Source of the DNA: Mytilus galloprovincialis | Lineage: Eukaryota; Mollusca; Bivalvia; Mytilida; Mytilidae | Reading direction: 5' to 3' | Assembly (NCBI RefSeq): GCF_965363235.1 | Contig: NC_134849.1 | Span: forward strand, 49,484,122-49,548,121 | Length of the DNA stretch: 64,000 nucleotides | Shown here: positions 1 through 12,700 of the stretch, one piece after another | Layout: each line of letters begins with the position of its first letter | Position numbering within the stretch: position 1 is the stretch's first letter | The notes under the pieces: generated by a model | The model's database searches: none | Told to the model about the DNA's origin: nothing | What the model saw: only the letters and a program-made list of their open reading frames with translations | Made by a program: the position numbers and the translations under genes

Positions 1-667
1 AAGCAATTAGGTTAAATAGAAAAACAAATATTGTTTTACCGAATGAATTAGCACTTAAACCTTCATTAAATACCAAAATCAAGAGTTAGAGAACTATATA
101 TATTTTTTTAAATTATACATTTTGTCGAGTAATTTCCTTGTTACCCATCAGCTTGGAGATAAAAATTTGAACGAAAAAATCAACATGAAGTTTTCTTTCC
201 ATTTTTTTAAAACCGCACCATGGAAAATGGCTACGACCGGGCAAAGAGTAAGATAAAGGTACTGACGGTCCATTTAAATCGTACTTGTAAAATAAGCCCC
301 CTTTCCTGATTTGTCACTTCACTGATTAACTAAGCATGCCTATAACAGAAATCAAGATGATACATTTCACCAAAACTTGTTCAAATTCATCATGACAAAC
401 CTAGTAAGATACTTTAACAAAAGTCTATGTCCCCATTGATTTAGCATTGGCTGACAAACAAGTAACACTTGTGATAGAAGAAGGTTTACCATTATTTTCT
501 AAAAAAAAAACCAATTTCATTTAGATTCTAAATAGTAAGAAAGTAATAATATAATCATTGTAGATGCTGCATTGCTCTGCCTCGAGTCTATATCTGTTCA
601 TAGATAGATATAGAAATGAAATACATTGTACGTTTAACAACATTATCATTACTTTTACAGGGTGACA
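1..667. other. Upstream flank of the receptor gene, no gene seen
   Basis: AT-rich sequence with no recognisable coding exon, RNA gene or clear terminal repeat. The promoter and any 5' untranslated exon of the downstream gene may lie here or further left. I see no motif firm enough to call. An acceptor-like AG sits at 659-660, directly before the segment with the start codon, so an untranslated first exon further upstream is possible. Confidence 0.4.
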
Positions 668-722
668 ATGTTGACATCAGACTGGACCATTATTTTACTA
701 AGTGTTACTATCTATAACTACG
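668..722 (+). CDS. Receptor exon 1: start codon and signal peptide
   Basis: Encodes residues 1-18 plus the first base of residue 19. The segment has a polar start and then a hydrophobic run (TIILLSVTI), as in a signal peptide. The donor is GTGAG at 723. The ATG at 668 was chosen because it opens the hydrophobic segment and the exon ends in phase 1, matching exon 2. Confidence 0.75.
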
Positions 723-3700
723 GTGAGACTTTAATTCGAATATATACATGTTTATAAAAAGAATTGGCATGACCATAAACAATAATGTAATGCAATTTCA
801 TATTATGTAACTAGCTTACGACTTAAGTACGGTCCCAATCTCACATCAAATTTTCTTAATTCAAAGTTCGACCTCTTTATTGGTCTGTCAATCTTGACAT
901 TTTATATGATATCTCAAATCTCATGTAGAGAATTTAGAAATTATACATTCAATATATTTTTTAGGCACGCTTGGATTAAAATTTTATCACGGAACATGGA
1001 ATCAAGCAATAGAAACATGTAAAATGCAACTATCAGTGATAGAAAGTAATGTTACTATCTTGAAGCAGCACTATGTATCAAGTAACCGTATGGAAGTTTG
1101 GCTTCCGGAGGCAAAGTTTAAGACTTCTTGGATTGAAAATCTAGGTGACATAATTTCTGCAGATTTATATATATTATATATGGATGAAACATTTTAAAAT
1201 GTTATGTTCAGTATCTGTCATATACAGATATATTTATAGTCATACCGTATTAGTGATTTAAGTTGTCATTCAGTAAATTGCGTGCTATATATACACTGGG
1301 GTAAAGCTGATGACCGTAACTGCATTCACGGTCATCCCAAGATGTCGGATGAAAAATTAGGTCAGTTTCTGTATTGTCTGTTAAAGTGTTTCTATATCAT
1401 TTTCTTTACAAATCATACATTGAAACGATGAAAATTAATAAAAGAATCACTCGGAAATCACTAATTACTTCCGAGAAATGTGCATGAAACGGGAAATTCG
1501 ATTTGAAAAAATCGTGAAGATGACCGTAAATCATAATCAAAATATTTTCAAGATGACCGTAACATATAACAAGGATGACCGTGATTGGTAAAAAGATGAC
1601 CGTAACTTGTAAAGGATGACCGTAATTTGTAAAGACTGACTGTAATTTATATAGGACGACCGTAACTTTTATAGGATGACCGTCAATTCTAAGAAATATC
1701 CGTAATTGTATCGAAAGCTCTTTGTTGAGTTTGTCGATCTCAATAGGGGCTCGGTTGGCGGATATAAATATGTTTCATAAATTTCTTTTTTTTAAACTAT
1801 AATATAATTGACAGTAGTTGGGATTTATGACAATGATAGTAAATTGCATATTTCTCGTAAACAATGAAATATTTATTGATAACGACGTTAAAATTTTAAC
1901 ACAAATTGACAGCGATACGACGAAAATTTGAAGAAACATGAATGTGTCCCTGGTACACGGATTCCTCATCTACACTATCATTTTCTATGTTTAGTGGACT
2001 GTGAAAATGGGATGAAACTGTTATTTGGCATTAGAATTAAAAAGATCATACCATAGGGAAAATGTGTACTAAGTTTCAAGTTGATTTAACTTGAAGCTGG
2101 ACAAACGGACAAACAAACAGACGAACGGACGAACGTACGCACAGACCAGAAAAACATTATGCTAATTAATGGAGCATAAAAAACATTAGTAATACATATG
2201 GATATTCGGTAATCGAGCCCATGTGTATGGTTCCAGAGCAAGTAGATTAAAATCTTAATTTGTCTTGATATATGCAGGCGGAAACACTCTTGAAATAGAA
2301 CAAAAGAATCGAAGCTCTTTGTTAGAGAAGGCGATAAATGTTTACTGTAATGTTTACTATAGTGACAAAATTTTTAAAAGTTATTAGAAACAAATACAAC
2401 GACAATTTTCTTCTCAATTACGAAGTGTTTTATTTTAAAAACACCATTTGCATAAGTTTTCAATTTATCTATTACATAGTAATGAAAAACAATAAGATAT
2501 CAAGTCGACGACATGGGTATCTATAAGTTGGATGTAGAAAAAGCTTAACCTCTGATTTAAAAAAAACTTTTGTCGTGCAGTTGGAGGCTGTGCACCGCAT
2601 TTTTTTCATTATACTTGTAAGGTGTCATTTTATCGCGCTTTTGTAGCATGTTTTCCCTACCTGTTTATTTGCATGTCTTTTTGCAAATTCATTTTAAAAA
2701 TTAAACCCTCTACCGTAAAAAAGATACATATGGTAAACTTTGCATGTGAAGCACGTCTTATTTTCTTCCACCTATAGGATAATACTCTCATATTAATATG
2801 TTTATACCAACACGATTTATCATTTGATACAAAAAGGTAGTTATATAAATACGGATATTTCTTAGAATTGAGGGTCATCCTTTAAAAGTTACGGTCATCA
2901 TTTACAAATTACGGTCATCTTAAAACCAATTACTGTCAGCCTTGTTATGAATCGCTGTTTCTATTACGGTCATCAAGATTGTGATTTACGGTCATCTTCA
3001 CGATTTTTTCAAATCGAAATTCCTATTTCATGCACATTTCTCTGTAGTAATTAGTGATTTCCGTGTGAATCTTTTATAAATTTTCATCGTTTCAATGTAT
3101 GATTTGTAAAGAAAATGATATAGAAACACTTTAACAGACAATACAGAAACTGACCTAATTTTTCATCCGACATCTTGGGATGACCGTGAATGCAGTTACG
3201 GTCATCAGCTTTACCCCAGTGATATACCAATAGTTGATAAAGTGCTTTATGATAAACCTGGCTCAAAGTTCCGAGTCAACTTTTTTCATCAATTGAGTCT
3301 GTCGTTCGTCGTTGGCCGTCGTAGCCATTTAAACATTATAATACTTTCAAATCCCAGAGGAGAAAGGGACGATAAGAAATGTTTATGTTTGTGCGTAAAA
3401 CAAATTGATAGGATGATAATAATGGAATGTTTAAGTCCTTTTTCTTTGTCCCACATTGGCACACTGCAAAAAGTAGTCATATCACAATATGGTTAGTGTC
3501 TCATTTTCAACATAACTAGAACACACCCGCGAAATCGCGGGCATTCAGAGCGTAGTTTATAGTATGTAAAGTGTTGTTGGAAGAATTATGTAAAATATTG
3601 AATGACTGGAGAATTTCAGCAAAAGTATCATAAGTCAAAGGTTATTGGGGACAGGAAAATGTGTTTTTTTTTTTTTTATCCCTCCTCCTTTATTTCTAAA

Positions 3701-6700
3701 ATTCCCAATTTTGGTTTTCTATCAATTTCAATATGAACATAATACATTTAGTGGGGAATTTCAGCAAAAGTATCATAAGTCATAGGTTATTGGGGATGTG
3801 GGGGCAGGAAAATGTTTTTTTTATATCCCTCCTCCTTTATTTCCAAAATTCCCAATTTTTGGTTTTCTATCAATTTCAATATGAACATAATACATTGAGT
3901 ATGTTATGAACATTTAAGTAAGGAGCCTGTAATTCAGTGGTTGTCGTTTGTTTATGTGTTACATATTTGTATTTCGTTCAATTTTTTGTACATCAATAAG
4001 GCCGCTAGTTTTCTGGTTTGGATTGTGTTACCTTGTCAGTTCAGGGCCTTTTAAAGCTGATTATGCGGTATGGGATTTGCTCATTGTTGAAGGTCGTACG
4101 GTGAACTATAGTTGTTAATTTCTGTATCATTTTGGTCTCTTGTGGAGAGTTGTCTCAACATGGCTATCATACCACATCTTCTTGTAAAAGATTTAATAAC
4201 TGGAGAATTTCAGAAAAGGTATCAAAAGTTCAATGAATAATTTTAACGCTTATATAAATCTGTATATTATGAACATTCATTACTATATAAATATAGTGTA
4301 TTTACTTTCAATTTTAAGTTTACTAATCGATCCATGGTGGTCATTATGAACATTCATTACTATATAAATATAGTGTATTTACTTTCAATTTTAAGTTTAC
4401 TAATCGATCCATGGTGGTCATTCATATAGTAAACAGACCCTCTCTATTTAATAAATTATGTGACCGCCGTGGATAGTAAGCTTGAAAATGATAGCAGATA
4501 GAATTCTTAAAATACAGTATACAGAAAACGCAAACCGGAAGTCTAATCAGACTTAAAATTTCGTCCAGTGACGGGACAATATCCGGATGCTTTTTTTCTC
4601 GTTTTTCTCCCAAAATAACTCAATCTGAATAATCATATGAATGGATGACAAATGCGACTATGCACTGTACCTATAGGACACAGAGGCGTGTTGATTAATT
4701 TATTGTGGAAAGAAGAGAAGCGACACCAAAAATGAGGTCTTCTCGTTTAATAGTATAGATATAACTTTGAGATATTCTTTGAATGTTGATATAATGTATC
4801 TACATTTTTATACTTTTATATATTTACCAATAAGTACTTAATTCATATATATATATATATATACTATTGTTCTTTATCTTCTTTACCTAAAGGTAGCCAT
4901 GATTTGACTTCGTATTCACACACACATGTGTACAATACAGAAACATTAGGAGCCTGCCAGCATCATTGTCAAAGTCAAGAAATATCATTTTTTTCATATA
5001 AGGTAAAATTATGTTACATTTTTATCCAGTATTTCTTTGAAAAGACAGATATTTAGTACAGAAATTAATAAAACATGCCTACAAAACTGTAACTTAATAT
5101 TGCGATGTTTTCCATAAAGAATTAATATTCTGGTAGGGAAAAATAGACTTATTATTTGTAATTTGTACTTATTTTGAGATAAAGGGAAAATAATCTTCAC
5201 TTTGGATATCTTCTCATTTTGAGTGTGCTTGAGAGGATATAAGTCCATAGGTTAATGTACTTATATTAACAGTAAAAATGTTAACAGTTATAATTTTAGT
5301 TCAAAAACAGGATAATAGGAATAACAAAATTATGGAACCATTAATCCGATTACTATATCTGTTTAAGTCACACTATTTGTTTGGGGATAAACCAAATAAA
5401 GTCATTAGAGTCTGTTGTTCACAATATTGAATGTGACAAATGTGTAATGTCCTTAACATTTTGATTGTTTCTTTTATAATACGGTTGCTGTCGCATATTT
5501 TAAAAGAAAATCCAGACGATATCACGAGTTGGTTGACCGTTATGGAATATCCGTTTCTCAGATGATAGCAGATACGTTCCTAATGTCATAACTACAATAC
5601 CGTCCCCTTACTGAATGTGACCTACCGAATTATACTTTTTACCGGGTTTGTTCGACTAACACGAACAACACGACGGGTGCCATATGTGAAGCAGGTTCTG
5701 CATACCTTTCCGGAGCACCCGAGATAACACCCAGTTTTTGTGGAGTTCGTGTTGCTTGGTTTTTAGTATTTTTGTTTTGTGTTTTGTGTACTATTGCTTG
5801 TCTGATTGTCTTTTTCTTGTTTGACCAAGGCGTTGTCAGTTTATTTTCGATTTATGAGTTTGAATGTCCCTCTGATATCATTCGCCTCTCTTTTATGTAC
5901 GGTGAACAGGTGAATTTTGAATAAGAGCATTTCAGCAAATTATTTAACCAACGTTATTTAAATTTTTTTTTTATGTCTAGAGACCAGAATGTATATGTCT
6001 ATCAAGATTTAGAAACTCTCAATACAGTAAAAGTCCAGGAATCGGCGGTAATGTTGTATTTCAAACTTTAAGTAAGTTGTAAATGTGTTACTTATAAAAA
6101 GTGCAGCTTGATTTTTCACAAAATGAAAAAGGAAAAAAAAATAATACTGTGTATTTCTAAGCTCGATGGAAAATAAACTGCCACTTTTCCATCAGATAAG
6201 ACGCAATGTAAACACATCCTACCATGAGAGGGGTTTAGGTCACATATACAAGTGTAAAATTTTCCATAGATTGAGCTAATTTCTATTGATTTAAAAAACA
6301 CTCAATATAAAAATAAAAAGATGTAGTATAATTGCCTATGAGACAACTATCTACCAAAGTTGAAATACAGGGGATGTACGTAAGTTATAGACAACTGTAC
6401 AACCTTCAACAGTGAGAAAAACACACAACACATAATTGGCTATAAAATGCATCGACATGAAAAATATGAAATAATTTAAATGCGAAAACGAATGGTTTTA
6501 TTTATTACAAAACAAATGACAACAAATATGATGGACACGAACCAACGACAACCACTGAACTCCGGATTTGGGACAGGTACATACAGACTGGGACAGGTAC
6601 ATACAGACTGTTTCGGGTTAAAAGAGTTTGAAGGTGCAACCCTCTCCAATATCTAAATAACAAGATGTGTTATGAGTGCAAATGAGACATCTGGCCATCC

Positions 6701-9700
6701 AAGTTCAAGTAAAACTGGAACATTGGTGCATCAGTCCAACATTAGAAATAACTATAAACATCTGTTGTAAAGGGCTTTTTTTATCAGATCGATACAAAAC
6801 AGATTTGTTTTAAATAAAGACCGGACGTGACCGGGTATTTATACTTCCTTCAAAACAGATTTCAGCAGTTTCTGACAGCTAGTTCAAAGCTCATAGCAAC
6901 TTATAAAAAAACATGCATCAAGCTGTGGTCACACCTTACGGGATAGCTCGAACTGATGAAATTTTGTTTCCGTTGACAAAGGTTTTATCCGTTGGGAATC
7001 CATTGGTGCCCTGACAAAACCAAACAAAAAACGAACGCGAAACAATCACACATGATATACAACGTACGAGAAACGGAGACGTACCGGACAGAACGAATGT
7101 CTAATGTACATCCAACGGACGAGAACCACATAAAACGGACACCTAACAGAAGCGTACTGGATGAAACCGTTGAACAATATAAATGGAAAATTAAAAGGGG
7201 CATTCGAGAATAGTGTACAAAGGACTGCCGATCCTCCTGCATAAGTTCGGTCATGTGTTGGTTACTAGTATCTATAATACTAAAATTACGAGGTCCATAT
7301 TGTCAGCCGTCATCACGTAAAAACGACGAATCAAAGAATTCAACTTTATATATAACTAATATAGTACTAAGGTGTAGATAAAAAATTACATTACTCCAGG
7401 CCCTTTTGTTTTCCACGTAATTAATATTGCCAATAATTAAGAAGTTCCGGGTCGAGTCCGATACCGATACCAATAGTATATTCACCTGTTACCTATTACC
7501 TTATCTGTACGTTCCGCATCTGACAGGCGCACCAACAAACGGTGTATTCAGGATTAATATGCTATATACACGGGTCACAATCACAGGGTTGATACTACTA
7601 AATTGTCGAATTGTTACCTATTGTAGTATTTTAATCAGTAAGACTTTCTAGGATAACAATACGAATACTAAAAATCTGGACTAAAAATAAGGTGTATAGG
7701 TACAGTTTTCAATTTGTTAGCGGGCATGACGTAAAACAGCGAGTCAAAGAATTCAACTTTATTTATAACTAATATAGGACAATGCTGTGGATTAAAAAAA
7801 TACTCCATTCCAGGACCTTTTGTTTTCCAAATAATTAATATTACCAATAATTGATAAGTTCCAGTTCGACGGGTTCAAACAGAAAGATTTGAAAGCATAG
7901 AAAACTGTGTATCTTATAATCGGCATGACTTTATCAGATGACAATACTAATACTAAAATAATGCTTGCGCATAATTATATACTTTAATTCAGTCACGGAC
8001 CCGCGATATCACGGGTGTGTTCTAGTATAGATAAAACATGCGTCGTCTTTCAGGACCATTCCATGATCTTAATTGTCCACAAATCCTGTCTTTTCATTTC
8101 GATAGCTGGTAAGTTTATATTTGCAACATTAAGGAACAGTCTTGCCCGAATAAGACCTGATTGACAGTGAAGACGTACAGAACTATTACTCCTCGATCCA
8201 TCTTGAATAATAAACACTCGTGTCACTCAAGAAATCTGACAAACCAATAATTGGCATTTCTGACGCAAAATGTTTGATTGGCATGTATCCGTTTTACATT
8301 TAGTAGTAGGGACGGATCAGTTTTAGTCCCCCCAAAAACGCAGGGCGCTAGGGCGCTGACGTCATATGCCCATGCCCCGCCCCCAATATGATATATGGGC
8401 ATATACTAGCCCTAATGTCGTCAGCGGAAGTAAGGAAGGTCATGACGAGGTGCGACCATGAGTCATCAGGATGCAAGATCGGGGCATGACTCACTTCATG
8501 AGTTATCAGGATGCAAGATCAGGACATGTCTCACTACATGACAATACCATGATGTACGTATGAAAATCCGAGAAGTATTTTTTCTGTTCGTTATGATGTT
8601 TTATGCAACCACAAAAACGCAAGGCGCTAAGGCGCTGACGTCATATGAACAGTATGACTCACGTAGATCTTTGCCAATTCTAGCATGAAGGGCTATATAT
8701 CAAAACGGAAGCACCAGATGTCGGATTATGACTCTTGGGCCACCATATGATGAATTCCATATATGGAAAGCGACCACAATACGCTATAACCATATATGGA
8801 AATTATGACCAAATTTGGTAAGAACCTTATTTTCACTCAAAATAAACATACATGACCATATATGGAAATCGACAAAACAACCTATGACCATATATGGAAA
8901 TCATGACCAAATTTGGTAAAAACCTTATTTCCGTTGAAAAATCAAAATAAAATACATGACCATATATGGAAACCGACCAGATACCCTATGATCATATATG
9001 GAAATGATGACCAAATTTGGAAAAAAACTTTTATTTTCATATATGGACAGCAGGTCACGTGATCGTATCGAGGAACGTTACCTCTGGTACAAAACAAGGG
9101 AAGCAACTCTGTATATATATATCTCGTGGGGTGACAATTCAACGAGGCAAGGTCACGTGATCGTATCGAGGAACTCTGATACAAAAAATGGAAGCAACTC
9201 TTCCACTTCCCGCGAGAGGGACCCGTCGAATTTTTCGATTCACTCGGACGTTCTCCGGAGTATTACCTTCGTCGCTTCAGGAACGTGCTCATCGCCAATG
9301 GACCTCAATACAGATTCAGTACGACTCAAGTGCAACCGGGATCATCCGATACGTGCGGACTCTATTGTGTACATTTCGTGAAGATGAGATATAGAAACAT
9401 TAGCATGGAAGACATTGTGAAAGATTTTTCGTCTAGAGACATGATGAGTAACGACGACAAACTGCTTGCATTGTACGAATGAATTTAATAAATATATATG
9501 AAACTGACATCTGCGTTGGTATTTTTTCTATTTGCCCCGAACACGATACGATTAATCGGTGATTGATGTTCACATCATGAAGAGTTGCTACCCTTTTTGT
9601 ATCAGAGTTCCTCGATACGATCACGTGACCTTGCCTCGTTGAATTGTCACTCCACGAGAGATATATATACAGAGTTGCTTCCCTTGTTTTGTACCAGAGT

Positions 9701-12700
9701 TAACGTTCCTCGATACGATCACGTGACCTGCTGTCCATATATGGTCATTTATGTTTATTTTGATTTTTGAGTGAAAATAAAAGTTTTTTTCCAAATTTGG
9801 TCATCATTTCCATATATGATCATAGGGTATCTTGTCGGTTTCCATATATGGTCATGTATTTTATTTTGATTTTTCAACGGAAATAAGGTTTTTACCAAAT
9901 TTGGTCATGATTTCCATATATGGTCATAGGTTGTTTTGTCGATTTCCATATATGGTCATGTATGTTTATTTTGAGTGAAAATAAGGTTCTTACCAAATTT
10001 GGTCATAATTTCCATATATGGTCATAGGGTATTGTGGTCGCTTTCCATATATGAAATTCATCATATGGTGGTCCAAGAGTCATAATCCGACATCTGGTGC
10101 TTCCGTTTTGATATATAGCCCTTCATACTAGAATTGGCAAAGATCTACGTGAGTCATACTGTTCATATGACGTCAGCGCCTTAGCGCCTTGCGTTTTTGT
10201 GGTTGCATAAAACATCATAACGAACAGAAAAAATACTTCTCGGATTTTCATACGTACATCATGGTATTGTCATGTAGTGAGACATGTCCTGATCTTGCAT
10301 CCTGATAACTCATGAAGTGAGTCATGCCCCGATCTTGCATCCTGATGACTCATGGTCGCACCTCGTCATGACCTTCCTTACTTCCGCTGACGACATTAGG
10401 GCTAGTATATGCCCATATATCATATTGGGGGCGGGGCATGGGCATATGACGTCAGCGCCCTAGCGCCCTGCGTTTTTGGGGGGACTAAAATTGATCCGTC
10501 CCTACTACTACATTTAGTACGTATCCGTTTTCGTCCGAAATCCTTCCATTATAAATGTCCGTTTTGCAACCGTTTATCTGTTAGAAGTCCGTTGTTGAAT
10601 TAGTCTACCGGAACTCCAATGGATGTATAACGGACAAGTAACGGATACAAAACGGAAACGAAACGGACGAGTACCGTACAACAGTCCCTTCATCTGTAGG
10701 ACGTCTGTTCAAAATTCCGGGCAGAACGGACGTCGACGGCTAAAACGTAAATAAAACGGATATGGACGGACCTCTCACGGACATGAAAAGACTGAAAAAA
10801 TGTTATCTGTTCGGAGTCTGTTCCCTTTATCCGGTAACGTGTGCTTGGGGCTTAAGACTATAAGTATTGTATGCTGTAATATCTTCAGCCTCTTGTCAAC
10901 ACATCACATTTTCCTTATAGCGTAAGCAAACAGGTACAGCCACAATTTCTTGTATATTCAGTATAAGTCTACTTTTTAAGGAACGCCATGCTGACAATTT
11001 CTGAGATATGGTGTTAAGAAAGAAGTTCAGAATTATATCGACATAGATTATTGCAAGCATTTGCCTACCCACTTCCACATCCTTTAATCGTAACAGATAT
11101 ACCGTGTACTAACATAAACAAAGACTACACCAGACTGAATCGCTCATTATAAAAAAAAAATATCCTGCAAAATCAGTCACATTAGCTATGAAACAGTTTA
11201 CATTTCTATGGATGAATTCGGTCTTGCAACACATGAGGCATGTCCCCCATTATTTTAGTACACTTTCAGTGTATCGAAACGTATTTTCGTCCGTTTCATA
11301 TATTGTCTAAATTTGTAACAGTCAGGTACAAAATTAGTCAAATTTAGGATCTGGTTTGCATGTTTTTCACTGTTTTTCATTCGACGCATTGTTTTCCTTC
11401 TTTTACCTTGGCAGGCATTACCAGCGCGTCCCAAAATAGAGTATAGTAAGTTTTTTTATCATGCAGAATACTATGGTTGCCCAGATAAATTTCTAGATTG
11501 GAACAAATAATTGTTTTTGCACATTTTGACGTATAACGTATAACCTTGAAAAATGTGTGAGAACGAAACATTGGCGCAAACGAACGATTTCTAGGCTAAA
11601 ACGTAGAACGCCCGTTTTATATAAATCTTGATACTTTCGAGCCTAAATTGAAGAATAAGACCAGTTGAAAACTTTGGTACCACTGTAAAAAAAAACCTTG
11701 TTTCAGCAGCGAGATTTGAAATTAGCTTAAATATGCATAAATATTTATAATTTTCCTAATATACTAGTATAAGACACAAAATCTGCAAAACATGAAAATC
11801 AAGGAGAACGCTGTTCTTGTATACACTCTGTATACATGTTTAAATGCAATGATGTTTAAATAGTAGTGTAAAAGAAGGATAACTGTACATTTTATTATTC
11901 GTGTTAAACTTTATTGAAATAATGTTTTGTTATAATTAATTAAGATTAACGTTTTCAATAATTCAACATTTTGTTTTAGCATCGGTACACATACTTGATG
12001 AAAGTAAAGAGAACTGCGTGAAAACAACGTGTTCTAATAATGGTGGACTATATTATAAAAGAGGCCTGCTTATTTCCGTTTCTTGCGATGCAAGCTACGA
12101 TATTAACAATGTATGTGGTGAGTAGAGTTTTACAAACTATTTTGTCTGTAATAGTTATCCCATGAGGACGCAGTGTGTCAGTGTAAGATCATCTCGATGG
12201 CCGGAGGCCAGAGGGTTATCTGACTCTGACACACCAAGTCCGATAACTATTTTACATCCCAGCCGTTCAAGATTAGATAAAAAAAAAACATTTACGCTTG
12301 GTAAAATTTATTTTAGAACGCCACAAAACGGTTATAATATACTTTATATATTACGATATAATAGTATTAATACCTTTTATGAGCCTTAGACACAATGTTT
12401 AAATATGTTTAATTAACACAAATCGTGGGTCTATAATATGATAAAGGTCGAATCTCAACATAGACACTGGATTTTTTTCTACATTAATTTTGATAGTTAG
12501 ACTTTTCCGTATAAATAATTCTAAGTTTTATTGTGGATTTGGCATTCCCGCTAAAATGTTATAGAACAAAGAAAAGCATGAAAAAAAAAGAAATTCAAGC
12601 TGGGGTGATCTGGTAGGGTGATCCGGCTCAGATCACCTCTGGTAGAAAAAATGAGCTGGGATGTAAATTCATTAAACGTCGCCCATGTGAACTACAATTC

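Larger units (their letters stand above)
3516..4759 (-). mobile_element. Helitron-like non-autonomous element
   Basis: Read on the minus strand it starts TCTATACTATTAAACGAG and ends with a CCCGCGATTTCGCGGG-type hairpin followed by GTGTTCTAG, inserted between A and T. TC at the 5' end and a hairpin before CTAG are Helitron hallmarks. No Rep/helicase gene is visible. Several other repeats sit inside it. Confidence 0.65.
8302..10509. mobile_element. Polinton/Maverick-derived inverted-repeat element, fossil
   Basis: The 2208-bp element has AG...CT ends (AGTAGTAGGGACGGATCA and its inverse) and 6-bp target duplications ACATTT at 8296-8301 and 10510-10515. Both are Polinton hallmarks. Two inverted arms of about 0.9 kb flank a core of about 0.37 kb that keeps only the end of an adenain-like cysteine protease. 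Integrase, polymerase, ATPase and capsid genes are absent, so it is a deletion derivative and not whole. The arms are nearly identical by eye, suggesting a fairly young insertion into an ACGGAC-rich repeat in intron 4. Confidence 0.8.

Noticed and set aside
9188-9394. Second frame over the Polinton core
   Set aside because: Shadow of the protease relic in another frame; Arg- and Ser-rich without motif.
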